Source: Papaver somniferum
Lineage: Eukaryota > Streptophyta > Magnoliopsida > Ranunculales > Papaveraceae
Direction of reading: 5' to 3'
Assembly: GCF_003573695.1 (NCBI RefSeq)
Contig: NC_039361.1
Coordinates: forward strand, 88,120,149 to 88,184,148
Length of the DNA: 64,000 nt
The notes under the pieces were generated by a model that was not told the origin of the DNA, ran no database searches, and was given only the letters and a program-made list of their open reading frames with translations. The first letter of the stretch is position 1. Each line of letters begins with the position of its first letter. A program made the position numbers and the translations under genes. Below are positions 11,283 through 23,491 of the stretch, piece after piece.

Positions 11283-12036
11283 CTAACCCAGTACTTGTCT
11301 TGTTTAAAATTGAAAGGTCTAAGTTTATGCATAATTAGAACCTGATGAGAAAAATAGAGTTATCTTTATTTTGGTCTTATCGAATAAGCGATTTTTTTTT
11401 ATACAATCGGTTTAGCAAAGAAACTAAGATGCTTAGTTGATTTTTGGTTTGCTAAACTAAAATGGAAAAATGGTTTCGGACAATTGTTTCCTTGGTAACA
11501 TATAAAAATAAACTACTTGTAGTTTCGGTTTTGATATTGGTTATCAGAACATGGTGTGTGGAACCCTCGTGCTTAACTCTACAGGTTGCAAGTCTATTTT
11601 GAGATTTATAAGATTCTTTTCGGTTTGTCTTTATTTTTTCGTTTCTTTGTCATTTTGTGACAAAAAGGGGGATAAATATATGGAGTAAACAAGTGATACT
11701 GGCATTGATTTTATATTGATTTGTATCACTAAGGAAAAGAACATTGGTGCTTAAACGTTTATCTAAACTAAAGAGTGAAAGCACAGACTAAGGGGGAGTA
11801 ACATATCATATTAAGTGGTATAACAAAGACGTGCGGATTGAAAATCTACCTATATTCCTTAGGGGGAGTATTACCTTTGTTATTATAATATCAACAACGA
11901 CATTTTTGAAGATTGAATGTATGCAGATTATTGTACTGTTGAATTCAGGAATCAAGCGTATGTGTAATGAATTCTTGTAATTTGTTTATCCATATGATGT
12001 AAGAGTTTTGTCACTAAAATTGACAAAAGGAGATAT
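11260..12036 (+). mobile_element. A2 internal 3' end joined to B1 gag
   Basis: From about 11260 the sequence switches from B-type (as at 19100 reversed) to A-type (as at 6520 onward), including TAGTTAACTAACC, GACAAAAAGGGGGATAAATA near 11654 and the GGGGGAGTA tracts near 11790 and 11865. The 5' LTR and the rest of the A2 interior are absent. No gene is present. It ends in a polypurine tract decayed to ACAAAAGGAGATAT. Confidence 0.8.
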
Positions 12037-14721
12037 TTTTAGAGCATAGCTCGGTTGAACCCACCAAGCGTTGGTATGTCAAATTTGGTTGTCATATTTA
12101 GTGAATCAAAACTCATGTTAAGAGTCGCTTGATTATGTATTGGAGTCAACTTCGTATAGGTTAACTTGAAAGTATTAGGATAATGAGACTTTACAAGTAT
12201 TGCGAAGACTTGAAGATGTGAAGAAGCAAGGAGCTACAATGAAAACATCATCCTTCCACTTGAGGTTAGTGATATTTAACTTGAACTGTTTCATTCCCTA
12301 ACGTATCTTTCAAGTCGTGCATATTGAAAACAAAACTATGAAGCATGATTGAGCTTTAGATAGACATAGTATTAAGGAAAACAATACGAGGTTTATTGCT
12401 TACCATTAAACTTTGTAGATAAGACATCGCCATAATCATTTGAATGCTATTGTGATTATGTATGGGTATGAGGTGAGGATTTCATCCTAGGGAACAATGT
12501 TTACATGTGTTCTAAGGAAGTAAATTCATAAACTTGGTTTGTGAATCGAAAAGGAAATCGCCAGGTGCTATTTGTTTTGTTATTCATTGCATATCTCGTG
12601 AACAACCAATATGTGCGATTAGTATAACCGTTCATGACTTGTTTGTATTCTTGGTAAAACTATTCACAAAGGCCCGACTTATGCATTGGTATGACTTTTA
12701 TTAGTGAAACCGATCTTAAGTAATCACCTGAGATGGTATGATCGAGTTTTTGATTTTATGTTTGATAAAATCTGGGTAAAGGGGAACCGATCCTAGTAAG
12801 AGGTGCAATACATCACAAAGGGGAATCGATCCTTGTATGAGGTGCAATAGGTTTATAGCATAAAGGGGAACCGATCCTATGGACATGTGCAACACGTTTT
12901 TAGGCAAAGGGGAACCGATCCTATGGACATGTGCAACACATATAATTTAGATACCATAAATTTGGGGAGCCGATCCTAGTACCTAGTCAACCGAAATTTG
13001 GAAAGCTAGTGTGACTAAGCACAATACTCACATGGAAGGTAGAACCGAAACTTGTTTTAGTAGAACCGTTAAACCCATGATTTGTGATTGAATGTTATTT
13101 GATCAATCACAAAGTTCTTGAAAGTCAGATGAACCAATTCTAAACTTGTTTGGAAGTGTGGAAAATCGGTTTCAAGGTTGTAAGTATGAAAGAGGACTTA
13201 CAAAGTAAGGATGTCGACATACTTTGAACAAGTGCTGTGAATGTTTATATTTAATTGTTCAAAGTTATTCCTTAATAGCTAAGGGAAGAGAATCCCAGGA
13301 TCGAAACATAAATAAGTTAAGAATCTTTTATATTAAGGTTATTAATTTCATTTTTAGGAAAAATAAGAATTAGTAATGTGCATGTACTAATTAGAGATTT
13401 TCCGAGAGATGTCGATCATTATTGTTGGACAGAGCATTTCTAGGAATTATGGAAACCGAATTTGTGCTTTAATGAATATCTTGAGAATATTTTCGTTTTT
13501 GGAAATTCCTTGGTGCCCAAACTTCCTAGTCTATAAACACTTGAAGTTTGCATTTCTAGCAAACTAATCCTTCGTAACAGCAAACTACCTCTTGTTGTGC
13601 TGCTACTGGTGAAGCCGCCTATTCGGAGAGGAGAGTAACCTAATTAGACAAAATCTCTTATGGCCGCTCGTTTTAAAGTATTCTTTGGGATTGAGAAGAT
13701 CTATTAGTACCGTTGGTGGGAAACTAGATAATTGCGGTTTATCTTTTGTTTTCGATTGATTTGATTGATTAGCAGTGGTAGAACTTTGATTGCACCTAGT
13801 TTGTTTGACTAACAGTGGTTCACTCAAACTCGTTCAGAGTTTCGACAGGGATCTTTAGACTGTTTGTAGTTCTAAATACGATCTTGTGATAATCCATTAT
13901 TAACAGACACCGTTTTGTGCGTGATTGATCACAAGAGATTCAACTGATTGTGTGCAGGTGTTTATTGAAGATCTAAGAAGATTTGAAGACAAAGAAGAGT
14001 TTGAAGATTTCTGATTTGGATTCATAATCTTTGGGGTGCACAATACTTGTTTCGGTAAAAAGAGAATCCAATTAATAATCAGTTTTATCCTTGTGATAGA
14101 ATTGTATTGATTAGTTGAGTATATCGGCATCAACACAATTCTTTGGATTAAGAGTGTTTCTTGCAAAATCTTAACGATTACTTTGGTAATTGAACATAAG
14201 ATAGATCTAAGGACCCGATGAAGGAGTTTATGTTAAGATAAACAGAAGAGCCTTTGTACGTCTCATATCACTTGGTTGAAGAGAGTTGATACCAAATAGA
14301 TTTGTTGTTCCTTTACTGTTTGGAATACGAACCAAAGGAATTGTTCCAAGTACGTGACTTATTTATAAGTTGGAGGCGTGGGAATACAGACGGAACTAGG
14401 TGAACTATAGGTTTAGTTACTTGGTATCAACTATACGAAGTTAGGTGTAATTTTGTGTAGCGGCTTAATCCTGAGAGTATTCAATTCTGGAAAAGGTCCC
14501 GTGGTTTTTCTTCATTTGCGGTTTCCTCGTTAAAAAAATCTTGTTGTGTCATTTACTTTATATTTCTGCATTATAATTGTTTTATTATAATTGAAGTAAA
14601 TCACACAAACGTTAATTCCTATTTACTTGATAAGTGAATCCTATTGTGTTTGGTTAAGTCCGAACCTTTTTGTCAAGTAAACATACTTCGTTGTTGTATT
14701 GTCTCGATCTCGTATACATAG
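12037..14721 (+). mobile_element. A2 3' LTR, first segment
   Basis: It begins TTTTAGAGCATAGCTCGG, where the canonical TG has mutated, and matches other A LTRs until CTCGTATACATAG at 14721. B2 interrupts it there, and it resumes at 22622 with ATAAACGATCACACGAAG. The uninterrupted order is seen at 3260-3290 and 25745-25765. It has U3 tandem repeats at 12770-12945 and a TATA-like CTATAAACACTTG near 13533. Confidence 0.88.
12770..12945 (+). repeat. U3 tandem repeats of A2
   Basis: Four to five units of about 40-60 bp contain GGGGAACCGATCCTA followed by a GTGCAACA-like word. Other A LTRs carry similar arrays, each with a different unit but the same AACCGATC or AACCGGTC core. Confidence 0.75.
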
Positions 14722-17073
14722 TGAAAAAGCGGGGGTATAACAACCACACCCAATATTTCGATTAGCAATCTGTATGGACTATCTCCAATATACTTTCAAT
14801 AGAATCAACTAGACTCAATCTTAATAAAGTATATCAAAGAGTTATACCTCTCTTTCTCGATTCAATACTTAGTCAAGAAAATAGAAATCTGTGAGTCTAA
14901 TTGAATACAAGAGAAATCACTTGAACGGTACCAAAGACCAATGTTCAAGTATCAATCAATTTCAATCAACAACCAAAGGTTGGATTTCCCAATTGGTTGA
15001 TTCAAATGCACAACCTGTGATATTTCAATTATATAACAAAATATAATGCGGAAAAGAAATAACACAGACACCAGAAGTTTTGTTAAGGAGGAAACCGCAA
15101 ATGCAGAAAACCCCAGGACCTAGTCCAGATTTAACACACACTATATTAAGCCGCTAGAGACACTATCCTACTACAAACTAACTTCGGTCTGGACTGTAGT
15201 TGAACCCCAATCAATCTCACACTGATCCAAGGTACAGTTGCACTCCTTACGTCTCTGATCCCAGCAGGATACTAGGCACTTGATTCCCTTAGATGATCTC
15301 ACCCACAACTAAGAGTTCCTACGACCCAAATTCGAAGACTTTAATAAACAAATCTATATCACACAGGAAAGTCTACGGTAATAGATAAATCTGTCTCCCA
15401 CAGAAATACCTGCAAGTTTTGTTCCATCTTTTGATAAATCAAGGTGAACGGGAACCAATTGATAAACCAGACTTATATTCCCGAAGAACGGCTCAGTATT
15501 ATCAATCACCTCATAATAATCTTAATCGACGTTGCGAAAGAAGATATTATGGAATCACAAACGATGAGACGAAGATGTTTGTGATTACTTTTATATTTTG
15601 CCTATCGGAGATATCAATCTCAAGCCAATCGTTACGACTGTACTCAATACGATAGAATCAGCAAGATCATATCACACAACTTCAAGAAAGTAGTATCGGT
15701 ATGGCTTCACAATCCCAATGAAGTCTTCAAGTCAATAACCTACAGGGTCTCGGTAGAAACCTAAGGTTAAAGGAGAATTGACTCTAGCATATACAACTAG
15801 TATCACACAGGAGGTGTGGGGATTAGGTTTCCCAGTTGCTAGAGTTCTCCCTTATATAGTTTTTCAAATCAGGGTTTGCAATCAATGTTAGTTTAGTAAC
15901 AAAGCATTCAATATCCACCGTTAGATGAAAACCTGATTAGATTCAAGCTAATATCTTTCAACCGTTAGATCAAAAACTTAGCTTGTTACACACAAATGAA
16001 ATGCACGATTTTAGGTTTGTGTAACCGTACCCAAACATGTACATTCGTTGGTTCAACAGTAGTGAACCAAATGGTTAGCCATATGATCACTTTCATATCA
16101 ACCATATTCTTCTTTACCATAACTAGTTCAAATGACTCAAATGAACTAGTTAGAGAGTTATTCAATTGCTTAGATCTTATAGAAGTATACAAGACATGAT
16201 CGAAGCAAAAACGATTTGATTCACTCGAATCGATTCATGAACTTTATAGCCACGATTTGCAAACTTGCATTCCTTAGTTTATATAAGTATAAGTTCACGA
16301 ATAATCATTTTTAGAAAAAACCAACTTAATTACACGGACTAGGTACGCGGACTTAAGTACCCGGAATAAGTTTCTAAAAGGTTTACAAACTCCAGCAGAT
16401 TTTCTCGGGAAAAGAACCTCTGACAGTTCGTGGACTCTGTTCCGGTTTTCCTGATCAGCAAAGTACGCATACTTTGGTTCAAGGAATAAGTACTTATACA
16501 TATATGTGTTACCACACAATGCTTATATCCAACAATGGTTATATAATCTAAACTCTCATTTCCATCATTGAAACATTCTTAGAGGACGCTATATAGTTTT
16601 TATTCACAAACCATTTTTTGTCGAAGCCATTTTCAAGTGATTGAAACTTAACATGACTTTCTTCACTAGGTAAAGATGAACTTTACCAAAGCGAAAGCTT
16701 ACCAACACATATTTCGAGAAATAGATAAGCGAGATAAACTCGGCTCGAAATAGCAAATTTGTATAATCAAAGTCTATATAGCAAAACGACTTTTGTCTCA
16801 AGATAGACGATAGAGTAGATAGACTTTTGAGTGATAGATAAGTTCAAGTCTCCACATACCTTTTACTCTATGAATTTCCACCAGTTTCTTGATTAGTTCT
16901 TTGTCTTGTATGATGATCTCCATGGAGTTCTTGAGCTCAACTACACTTTCTATCCTAGTCCGAGACTTAGCTATAGTATACTAGAAATCAAGACTTATAG
17001 TTTTGATCACTAACATTGACAAACATGCTTGAGATAGCAATGTATGCGAGTTCGACCGAGCAGTGCTCTAACA
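14722..17073 (-). mobile_element. B2 3' LTR
   Basis: This 2352-bp copy ends TGTTAGAGCACTGCTCGG in minus-strand reading. By eye it differs from the 5' copy at several bases per hundred, pointing to an old insertion. A minus-strand TATA box (CTATATAAGGGAG) lies at about 15849-15862. No gene is present; the 68- and 74-codon frames inside are chance frames. Confidence 0.88.
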
Positions 17074-17090
17074 ATCTCCCCCATTGTCAA
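17074..17090 (-). other. Polypurine tract of B2
   Basis: In minus-strand reading, GACAATGGGGGAGAT immediately precedes the 3' LTR. A further purine tract, GACAAAAAGGGGGAGAAT, lies about 410 bp upstream (near 17482-17500), with two more GGGGG tracts near 17387 and 17725. Confidence 0.8.
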
Positions 17091-18405
17091 TTTTAGTGAC
17101 AAAACTATCAATACATACGAAATAAAAAAATAGATAAATAAACTTTTGTAGCTCTTCTTCCACATGCCTAATCTTCAACATTACTCGAAATCTTCGTCAC
17201 TTCCAAGTACTCCAATGTTTCCAAAGGTTGTAAGTTTAGCATCATCGTTGTTGAAAATCCGTAGCTATAACAATGAGAAAACAAGAATTCTCAATCATTT
17301 TTATACAATGTCATAGTATTATTACACAACATCAAATTTCAATTATATCACAACTTCGACAACAATACTATGGTGATATGTATCACTCCCCCGTAGTCAA
17401 TACTCCATCTCACATGAAAACCACTACCCCTTACATAATGATCCGAAAACCATATGTATTTGTAGTGTGAACGACACATTAATTCTCCCCCTTTTTGTCA
17501 ATAAAATTGGCAAAGGTACGAAAATGGGATCCTAATGAAATTTCCAAAGAGGCATTTCATGACCAAAAGAAAGCACATATCAACTTATTTAGATGCAATC
17601 ATATAGTTGAAGCTAAATGCTTTCATCAAGGAGTTTATAAAGATACAAGATAACCCCTATAATATTCCACAACCGCACTCCCCACAAAGATTTGGCAATT
17701 AAGCACAAGTTCAATTAAGTACTCCCCCCCATAATATGTCATTCCCGAAAGAACAACAAGAGCGACCTTCATTTCAAGAGAAAAGAAGGCTTTCTTTGGA
17801 CATAACAAATCACATACGAATATGAATTTGAATCCAAATAATACTCAATTAAATTAACCACAAGAGAACCCGTGATTAATCTAATCGGAAATGCTCAACA
17901 TAAGAGAACTTACGGAGCCGCGCAATATATACATAAAATATATACATAAAATTGACAAAGATTCATTCTATTTTCCATCACCATTTGCACAATGACATCA
18001 ATAGACATAATCCTTGTAAACAAAATTTCGTCCTATATTCCATCAATAATAACATAATAGGCCTCAAACTTTTGTAATGTCAAAAGTTCATTCATTCTTT
18101 TACCAATACATGCATATCGACATATGCAAGACTTAAATTTTGACAAGGTATGGGACAATCAGTTCACGGACGCAAACACATATATCCCATAACAAGTTGC
18201 AATATAAAACCATAAAGATTAATACTGCAAAAATCATCTTCCAAACAATTTTAGAATTTAAAAAAATAAACCTAAAAACATGAAGATGAAAACGTTGGAC
18301 ATAGCTATGTGAAATCACAATAATGACTATTCCAAACTCTAGTTATTCTTCTATACAAAACAAGAAAATAAAATTCTCATCCGAAGATTTACTAGGAAAC
18401 TAAAA
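17091..18405 (-). other. B2 3' noncoding internal region
   Basis: No gene is supported. It matches the corresponding part of B5 (55440-55973 and 62411-63070), including a conserved GAACAACAAGAGCGAC-like stretch near 17750 and several purine tracts on the minus strand. It probably holds 3' untranslated and cis-acting sequence. Confidence 0.65.
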
Positions 18406-18846
18406 TCAAAGTTCATCGAGAACCTCATAACTTTCAATGAATCCATCAAAGAAGGTATCATTGATTTCCTTTATTCTCTTGACCGTAGACACACCATGTT
18501 CGTGAGTTAGAACACTAAATTTAAAATCAACAACTTGGGCAAGCTGTCTAGCCTTGACGCAGTCCATGATGAGCTTCTTTTGGTTCCGTATCAGAATATT
18601 CTGATTAGCAAGGATTCTGACCTGACCTTCGAAGAGTTGGTTTATTTGCAGTTGAAAATTTGCAAACTCGACCTTTGAATCGTTCTGAAAACGCGTTAAA
18701 TCCTTGACGGAATCATCAATCCAGGAGTTGTGATCCTTTCTTTCAAGCATCTTCTTTAGAACCAGCTGTTTAATTGATTCACGTCCTTGATTGTCATCCT
18801 CCGTATCAAGGTGCACAATCTCTTGAGATTTTGCAGAGTTCTCCAT
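18406..18846 (-). CDS. B2 ORF2, small coiled-coil protein
   Basis: A 146-residue intact frame lies downstream of gag. It is acidic at the N-terminus (HLDTEDDNQG), then basic and amphipathic with heptad-like Leu/Ile/Phe spacing from about residue 45 to 110. It ends EINDTFFDGFIESYEVLDEL. A frame at the same place in B5 (63071-63499) ends with a similar pattern (LNDPIINGF…E…L), so the ORF is probably a real and diverging component of the family. I recognise no known domain. It could be a detached C-terminal gag segment or an accessory protein, expressed from a separate message or by re-initiation. Confidence 0.55.
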   Translation of the reverse strand: MENSAKSQEIVHLDTEDDNQGRESIKQLVLKKMLERKDHNSWIDDSVKDLTRFQNDSKVEFANFQLQINQLFEGQVRILANQNILIRNQKKLIMDCVKARQLAQVVDFKFSVLTHEHGVSTVKRIKEINDTFFDGFIESYEVLDEL

Positions 18847-19082
18847 ATAATTTTTGTTAGGGATGGAAAAACATAATATAGAGTAAATATATATGTGTTT
18901 GTAAACAGGAGAAGGGAACTCTTGTTATGGCAACCCTATGAACTCACAAGAGGAGGACGCGAACGTTTATGGACCGACATCACAAAAACTCAACATAAAA
19001 ATAATATACAACATACTTGAGCATTTCTCAATTATTGTCTCTGCACCTCTCAAGTTAGGAACAAGGAAAAGAATACCTGGAA
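18847..19082 (-). other. Spacer between B2 gag and ORF2
   Basis: These 236 bp hold no open frame of note and no recognisable splice or frameshift signal. ORF2 translation would need re-initiation or a separate RNA. Confidence 0.4.
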
Positions 19083-20269
19083 TCATGTGGCAGAGTGAGA
19101 AATAATCCCACCATGATCGTTGAGAAATGAGTTGTACATATCATCTGACAGTTTGATCTTTGTGTTCTTCGCTTTTCTTCGGTTGACTTTCATTCCAGAA
19201 GAGTAAGACACAACTTGTTTAACATATCCGTCAGAAGGCTTTCTCTGAGGACTAAATCTAGGACCTCTTGAGATTGGCTCAAGAGGATCATGATAGAAAG
19301 GGATCCATTTTCTAGACTTAGATTTACCAGATTCATTCTTATAAGCACAAGGAGTGTGTTCATTAGTGGCACACGAATTTATACCATTGGGATGAACTTG
19401 TACCCTGTGATGATTTCTAGAAAGGAAATCATTTCTATAAGGTTTCTGGTTTTCTGTAGGCATGATATTCACTGCAGAAGTCGACAGATTATTTACTCCA
19501 TTGATAGTAGAAAGAAGCAAATTGTGAAGATTAGATATTTGTTTCCTCCTGGAAAAACAATGAATAGCATAGTGATTCTTTTTCCTACAGAATGTACAAG
19601 TTCGTGGAGGAGAAATAACAACTGGCACCTGTTTTAACTTCATAGCCATATGCGAATATTGTAAGTCACGTAAACCTTTCTTGACACAATCTTCTTCTGG
19701 AGGACATCTCTTCATGTGATGTAATTCATGAGAATTAGATGGTTCAGAAGAATTTCTCTTCAAGACAGATTTTTCCTTTTCCAAGGATCTGCACTGTTCA
19801 TGGCTAGAATAAGAGATGCACCTAGTTTCTCTTTTTTGATGTGAAGTCTGTTTAGATCTGATGAATGCGTCTCGATCAAACGTTTTTCTCTAATTGAGTC
19901 TTCCTTAACAATATACTCAAGAACACTAATCCTTTCACGCTGTAGAGTAGTTTCTTGGAGAAGTTTTTTAATATTGTTAGAGAATGACTCAATGATGTTA
20001 TAGAGTTCACTTTCTTGATCAAGAGACTTTTCAAATTCATCAAAAATCTGAGCATGATCCTGAAAATCAATAACCTCAGTAGAATTTTTTGAGATTCTGG
20101 TGAGCTTCATTTCAGCTTTTGCCATAGTGTCAAATGTCTCATTAGAGGGAGAGATGTCAACAATTGATGGAAAAATCTTCTTACCTTGGTATTCGGAAAA
20201 ATCAGATAAGGAGTAATCCTTTGAGGTATTCCCAAGACATTTGGCAAAGTTAAAAGCTTTAGAAGACAT
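19083..20269 (-). pseudogene. B2 gag-like protein, one frameshift
   Basis: The ATG at 20269 opens MSSKAFNFAKCLGN. A long Glu/Lys/Leu/Ile coiled coil occupies the first 170 residues. Near 19790 the frame shifts, and the rest continues in the overlapping frame that opens at 19784. Codons at 19557-19598 encode CTFCRKKNHYAIHC, a C-x2-C-x4-H-x4-C zinc knuckle, followed by a basic, Ser/Pro/Asn-rich tail ending at 19083. Compared with B1, the two premature stops are absent, so this copy is nearer to functional. Expected role: nucleocapsid protein binding element RNA. Confidence 0.85.
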
Positions 20270-20358
20270 CTTGGTATGTGTATATGCCAGAGAAGAGATT
20301 CTGTCCTCAGACTCTGATTGCCACAAACACAGACTTGTAAGGTCTTTAAACGTGTTTG

Positions 20359-20373
20359 CCTGCTCTGATACCA
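20359..20373 (-). other. Primer-binding site of B2
   Basis: In minus-strand reading, TGGTATCAGAGCAGG lies two bases from the 5' LTR end. It is a perfect initiator Met-tRNA complement. Confidence 0.92.
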
Positions 20374-20375
20374 AT

Positions 20376-22621
20376 TGAAAAAGCGGGGGTACAACAACCA
20401 CACCCGATATTTCGATTAGCAATCTGTATGCACTATCTCCAATATAGTATCAAGAGAATAAACTAGACACAATCTTAATAAAGTATATCAAAGAGTTATA
20501 TCTCTCTTTATCGATTCAATACTTACTCAAGCAAATAGAAATCTGCGAGTCTAATTGAGTACAAGAGAAATCACTAGAACGGTACCAAATACCAATGTTC
20601 AAGTATCAATCAATTTCAATCTACAACCAAAGGTTGTATTTCCCAATTGATTGATTCAAACACACAACCTGTGATATTTCAATTATATAACAAAATATAA
20701 TGCGGAAAAGAAATAACACAGACACCAGAAGTTTTGTTAACGAGGAAACCGCAAATGCAGAAAAACCCCAGGACCTAGTCCATATTTGACACACACTATA
20801 TTAAGCCGCTACAGACACTAGCTTACTAAAAACTAACTTCGGTCTGGACTGTAGTTGAACCCCAATAAATCTCACACTGATCCAAGGTACAATTGCGCTC
20901 CTTACGTCTCTGATCCCAGCAGGATACTACGCACTTGATTCCATTAGCTGATCTCACCCACAACTAAGAGTTGCTATGACCCAAAGTCGAAGACTTTAAT
21001 AAAAAAATATGTATCACACAGAAAAGTCTACCGTAATAATTTGTCTCCCACAGAAATACCTACGAGTTTTGTTCCGTCTTTTGATAAATCAAGGTGAACA
21101 TGAACCAATTGATAAACCAGACTTATATTCCGGAAGAACAGCTCAGTATTATCAATCACCTCACAATAATCTTAATCGACGCGGCGACAGAAGATATTGT
21201 GGAATCAAAAACGATGAGACGAAGATGTTTGTGATTACTTTTATATCTTGCCTATCGGAGATATAAATATCAAGCCAATCGTTACGATTGTACTCAATAC
21301 GATAGAAACAACAAGATCAGATCACACAACTACAAGAAAGTAGTATCGGTTTGACTTCACAATCCCAATAAAGTCTTCAAGTCGTTAACCTACAGGGTCT
21401 CGGTAGAAACCTAAGGTTAAAGGAGAATCGAATCTAGATTATACAACTAGTACCACATAGGAGGTGTGGGGATTAGGTTTCCCAGTTGCTAGAGTTCTCC
21501 CTTATATAGTTTTTTTGAATCAGGGTTTGCAATCAATGTTAGCTTAGTAACGAAGCATTCAATATTCGCCGTTAGATGAAAACCTGATTAGATTCAAGCT
21601 AAGATATTTCAACCGTTAAATCGAAAACTTAGCTTGTTACACACAAATGAAATGCACGATTTTAGATTTGTGTAACCGTACCTAAACACGTACATTCGTT
21701 GGTTCAACAGTAGTTAACCAAATGGTTATCCATATGATCACTTTAATATCAACCATATTCTTCTTTACCATAACTAGTTCAAATGACTCAAATGAACTAG
21801 TTAGAGAGTTGTTCAATTGCTTAGATCTTATAGAAATATACAAGACATGATCGAAGCAAAAAAGATTTGATTCACTCGAATCGATTCATGAACTTTATAG
21901 ACACGGTTTGCAAACTTGCATTCCTTAGTTTATATAAGTATAAGTTCACGAATAATCGTTTTTAGAAATAACCAACCTAAGTACGCGGACTTAAGTACCC
22001 GGAATAAGTTTTTAAAAGGTTTACAAACTCCAACAGATTTTATCGGGAAGAGAACCTCCGACAGTTCGCGGACTGGGTTCGCGGACTCTGTTCCGGTTTT
22101 CCTGATCAGCAAAGTACGCATACTTTGGTTCAAGGAATAAGGACTTATACATACATGTGTTACCACACAATGCTTATATCCAACAATGGTTATATAATCT
22201 AAATTCTCATTTCAATCATTGAAACATTCTTAGAGGACGTTATATAGGTTTTATTCACAAACCATTTTTCGTCAAAGCCATTTTCAAGTGATTGAAACTT
22301 AACATGACTTTCATCACTAGGTAAAGAGGAACTTGGACAAAGTGAAATCTTACCAACACATATTTCGAGAAATAGATAAGCGAGATAAACTCGGCTCGAA
22401 ATAACAAATGTGTATAATCCAAGTCTATATAGCAAAACGAGTTTCTTCTCAAGATAGACGATGATCGCCATGGAGTTCTTGAGCTCAACTACACTTTCTA
22501 TCCTAGTCCGAGACTTGGCTATAGTAGAGTAGAAATCAAGACTTATAATTTTGATCATTAACATTGACAAACATGCTTGAGAGAGCAACACATGCGAGTT
22601 CGACCGAGAAGTTCTCTAACA
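20376..22621 (-). mobile_element. B2 5' LTR
   Basis: This 2246-bp LTR is about 105 bp shorter than its partner. The difference is mainly a deletion near 22458, where GACGATGATCGCC replaces the stretch found at 16810-16915. The break falls in a short GAT repeat, as expected for illegitimate recombination. A minus-strand TATA box lies at about 21491-21504 and GCGGAC-type U3 repeats at 21970-22100. Confidence 0.87.
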
Positions 22622-22757
22622 ATAAACGATCACACGAAGTGTGAACCGATTAGTTGCATTGTCTCGACTCAGTTCATAGACAATCACTTTCGGAGAAAAG
22701 ACTTAAGTAGGAAGAGTTTTAGATTGAGGTATATTTGGGTACCCTCGTCTTTTCAGT
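22622..22757 (+). mobile_element. A2 3' LTR, last segment
   Basis: It resumes ATAAACGATCACACGAAGTG and ends GTACCCTCGTCTTTTCA at 22757, completing the LTR interrupted by B2. It joins B1 LTR sequence with no extra bases. Confidence 0.88.
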
Positions 22758-23491
22758 TCCTGTTCACCTTGATTTATCAAAAGACGGAAAAAAACTTGTA
22801 CTATGGGAGACAGATTTATCTATTACCGTAAACTTTTCTGTGTGATACAAATTTGTTTATTAAATTCTTCGACTTTGGGTCGTAGCAACTCTTAGTTGTG
22901 GGTGAGATCAACTAAGGGAATCAAGTGCGTAGTATCTTGCTGGGATCAGAGACATAAGGAGCGCAACTGTACCTTGGATCAGTGTGAGATTGATTGGGAT
23001 TCAACTACAGTCCGGACCGAAGTTAGTTTATAGTAGGCTAGTATCTGTGGCGGCTTAATACAATGTGTGCTCAATCTGGACTAGGTCCCGGGGTTTTTCT
23101 GCATTTGCGGTTTCCTCGTTAATAAAACTTCTGGTGTCTGTGTTATTTATTTTTCATATTATATTTTTTTATATAATTGAAATATCACATATTGTGCATT
23201 GAATCGATCAATTAGGAAATCCGACCTTTGGTTTTTGATCAAAATTGATTGATCCTTGAACATTGGTCTTTGGTACCGTTCAAGTGATTTCTATTGTGTT
23301 CAATTAGACTCGCATATTTCTATTTGCTTGAGTAAGTATTGAATCGAGAAAGTGAGATATAACTCTTTGATATACTTTCATTAAGATTGAGTCTGACTGT
23401 CTAGTTGATTCTCTTAAAAGTATATTGGAGTTTTTCCATACAGATTGCTAAGCAAAACATTGGGTGTAGTTGTTATACCCCCGCTTTTTCA
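22758..23491 (+). mobile_element. B1 3' LTR, last 734 bp
   Basis: It begins GTTCCTGTTCACCTTGATTT, equivalent to B1 5' LTR position 9313, and ends CCCCGCTTTTTCA followed by the ATAAG target duplication. The first two thirds of this LTR are missing and A2 stands in their place. It retains the terminal 60 bp lost from the 5' LTR. Confidence 0.88.

Larger units (their letters stand above)
14722..22621 (-). mobile_element. Element B2, structurally complete non-autonomous retrotransposon
   Basis: It runs from TGAAAAAGC to CTCTAACA, with LTRs at 14722-17073 (3') and 20376-22621 (5') and a 3.3 kb interior. Joining its flanks restores the A2 LTR. The target duplication is eroded (ATAG left, ATAA right). 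It has a primer site, polypurine tract, gag-like ORF and second coiled-coil ORF, but no protease, integrase, reverse transcriptase or RNase H. It would have needed proteins from an autonomous relative. Confidence 0.9.
7689..23491 (+). mobile_element. Element B1, composite B-family retrotransposon
   Basis: The 5' LTR starts TGTTAGAGCACTGCTCGG at 7689 and the right end closes GCTTTTTCA at 23491. The host A1 LTR supplies ATAAG on both sides (7684-7688 and 23492-23496), a perfect 5-bp target duplication. Inside are a 5' LTR, primer site and gag-like pseudogene. They are followed by foreign A2 sequence (11260-22757, itself carrying B2) and a 3' LTR that survives only as its last 734 bp. Without the A2 and B2 material the surviving B1 sequence is about 4.3 kb. 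No pol was found. Confidence 0.88.

Noticed and set aside
19290..19637. 115-codon plus-strand frame
   Set aside because: Antisense to the B2 gag, over the zinc knuckle and basic tail; a similar antisense frame exists over the B1 gag (10788-10976), so it is a shadow.
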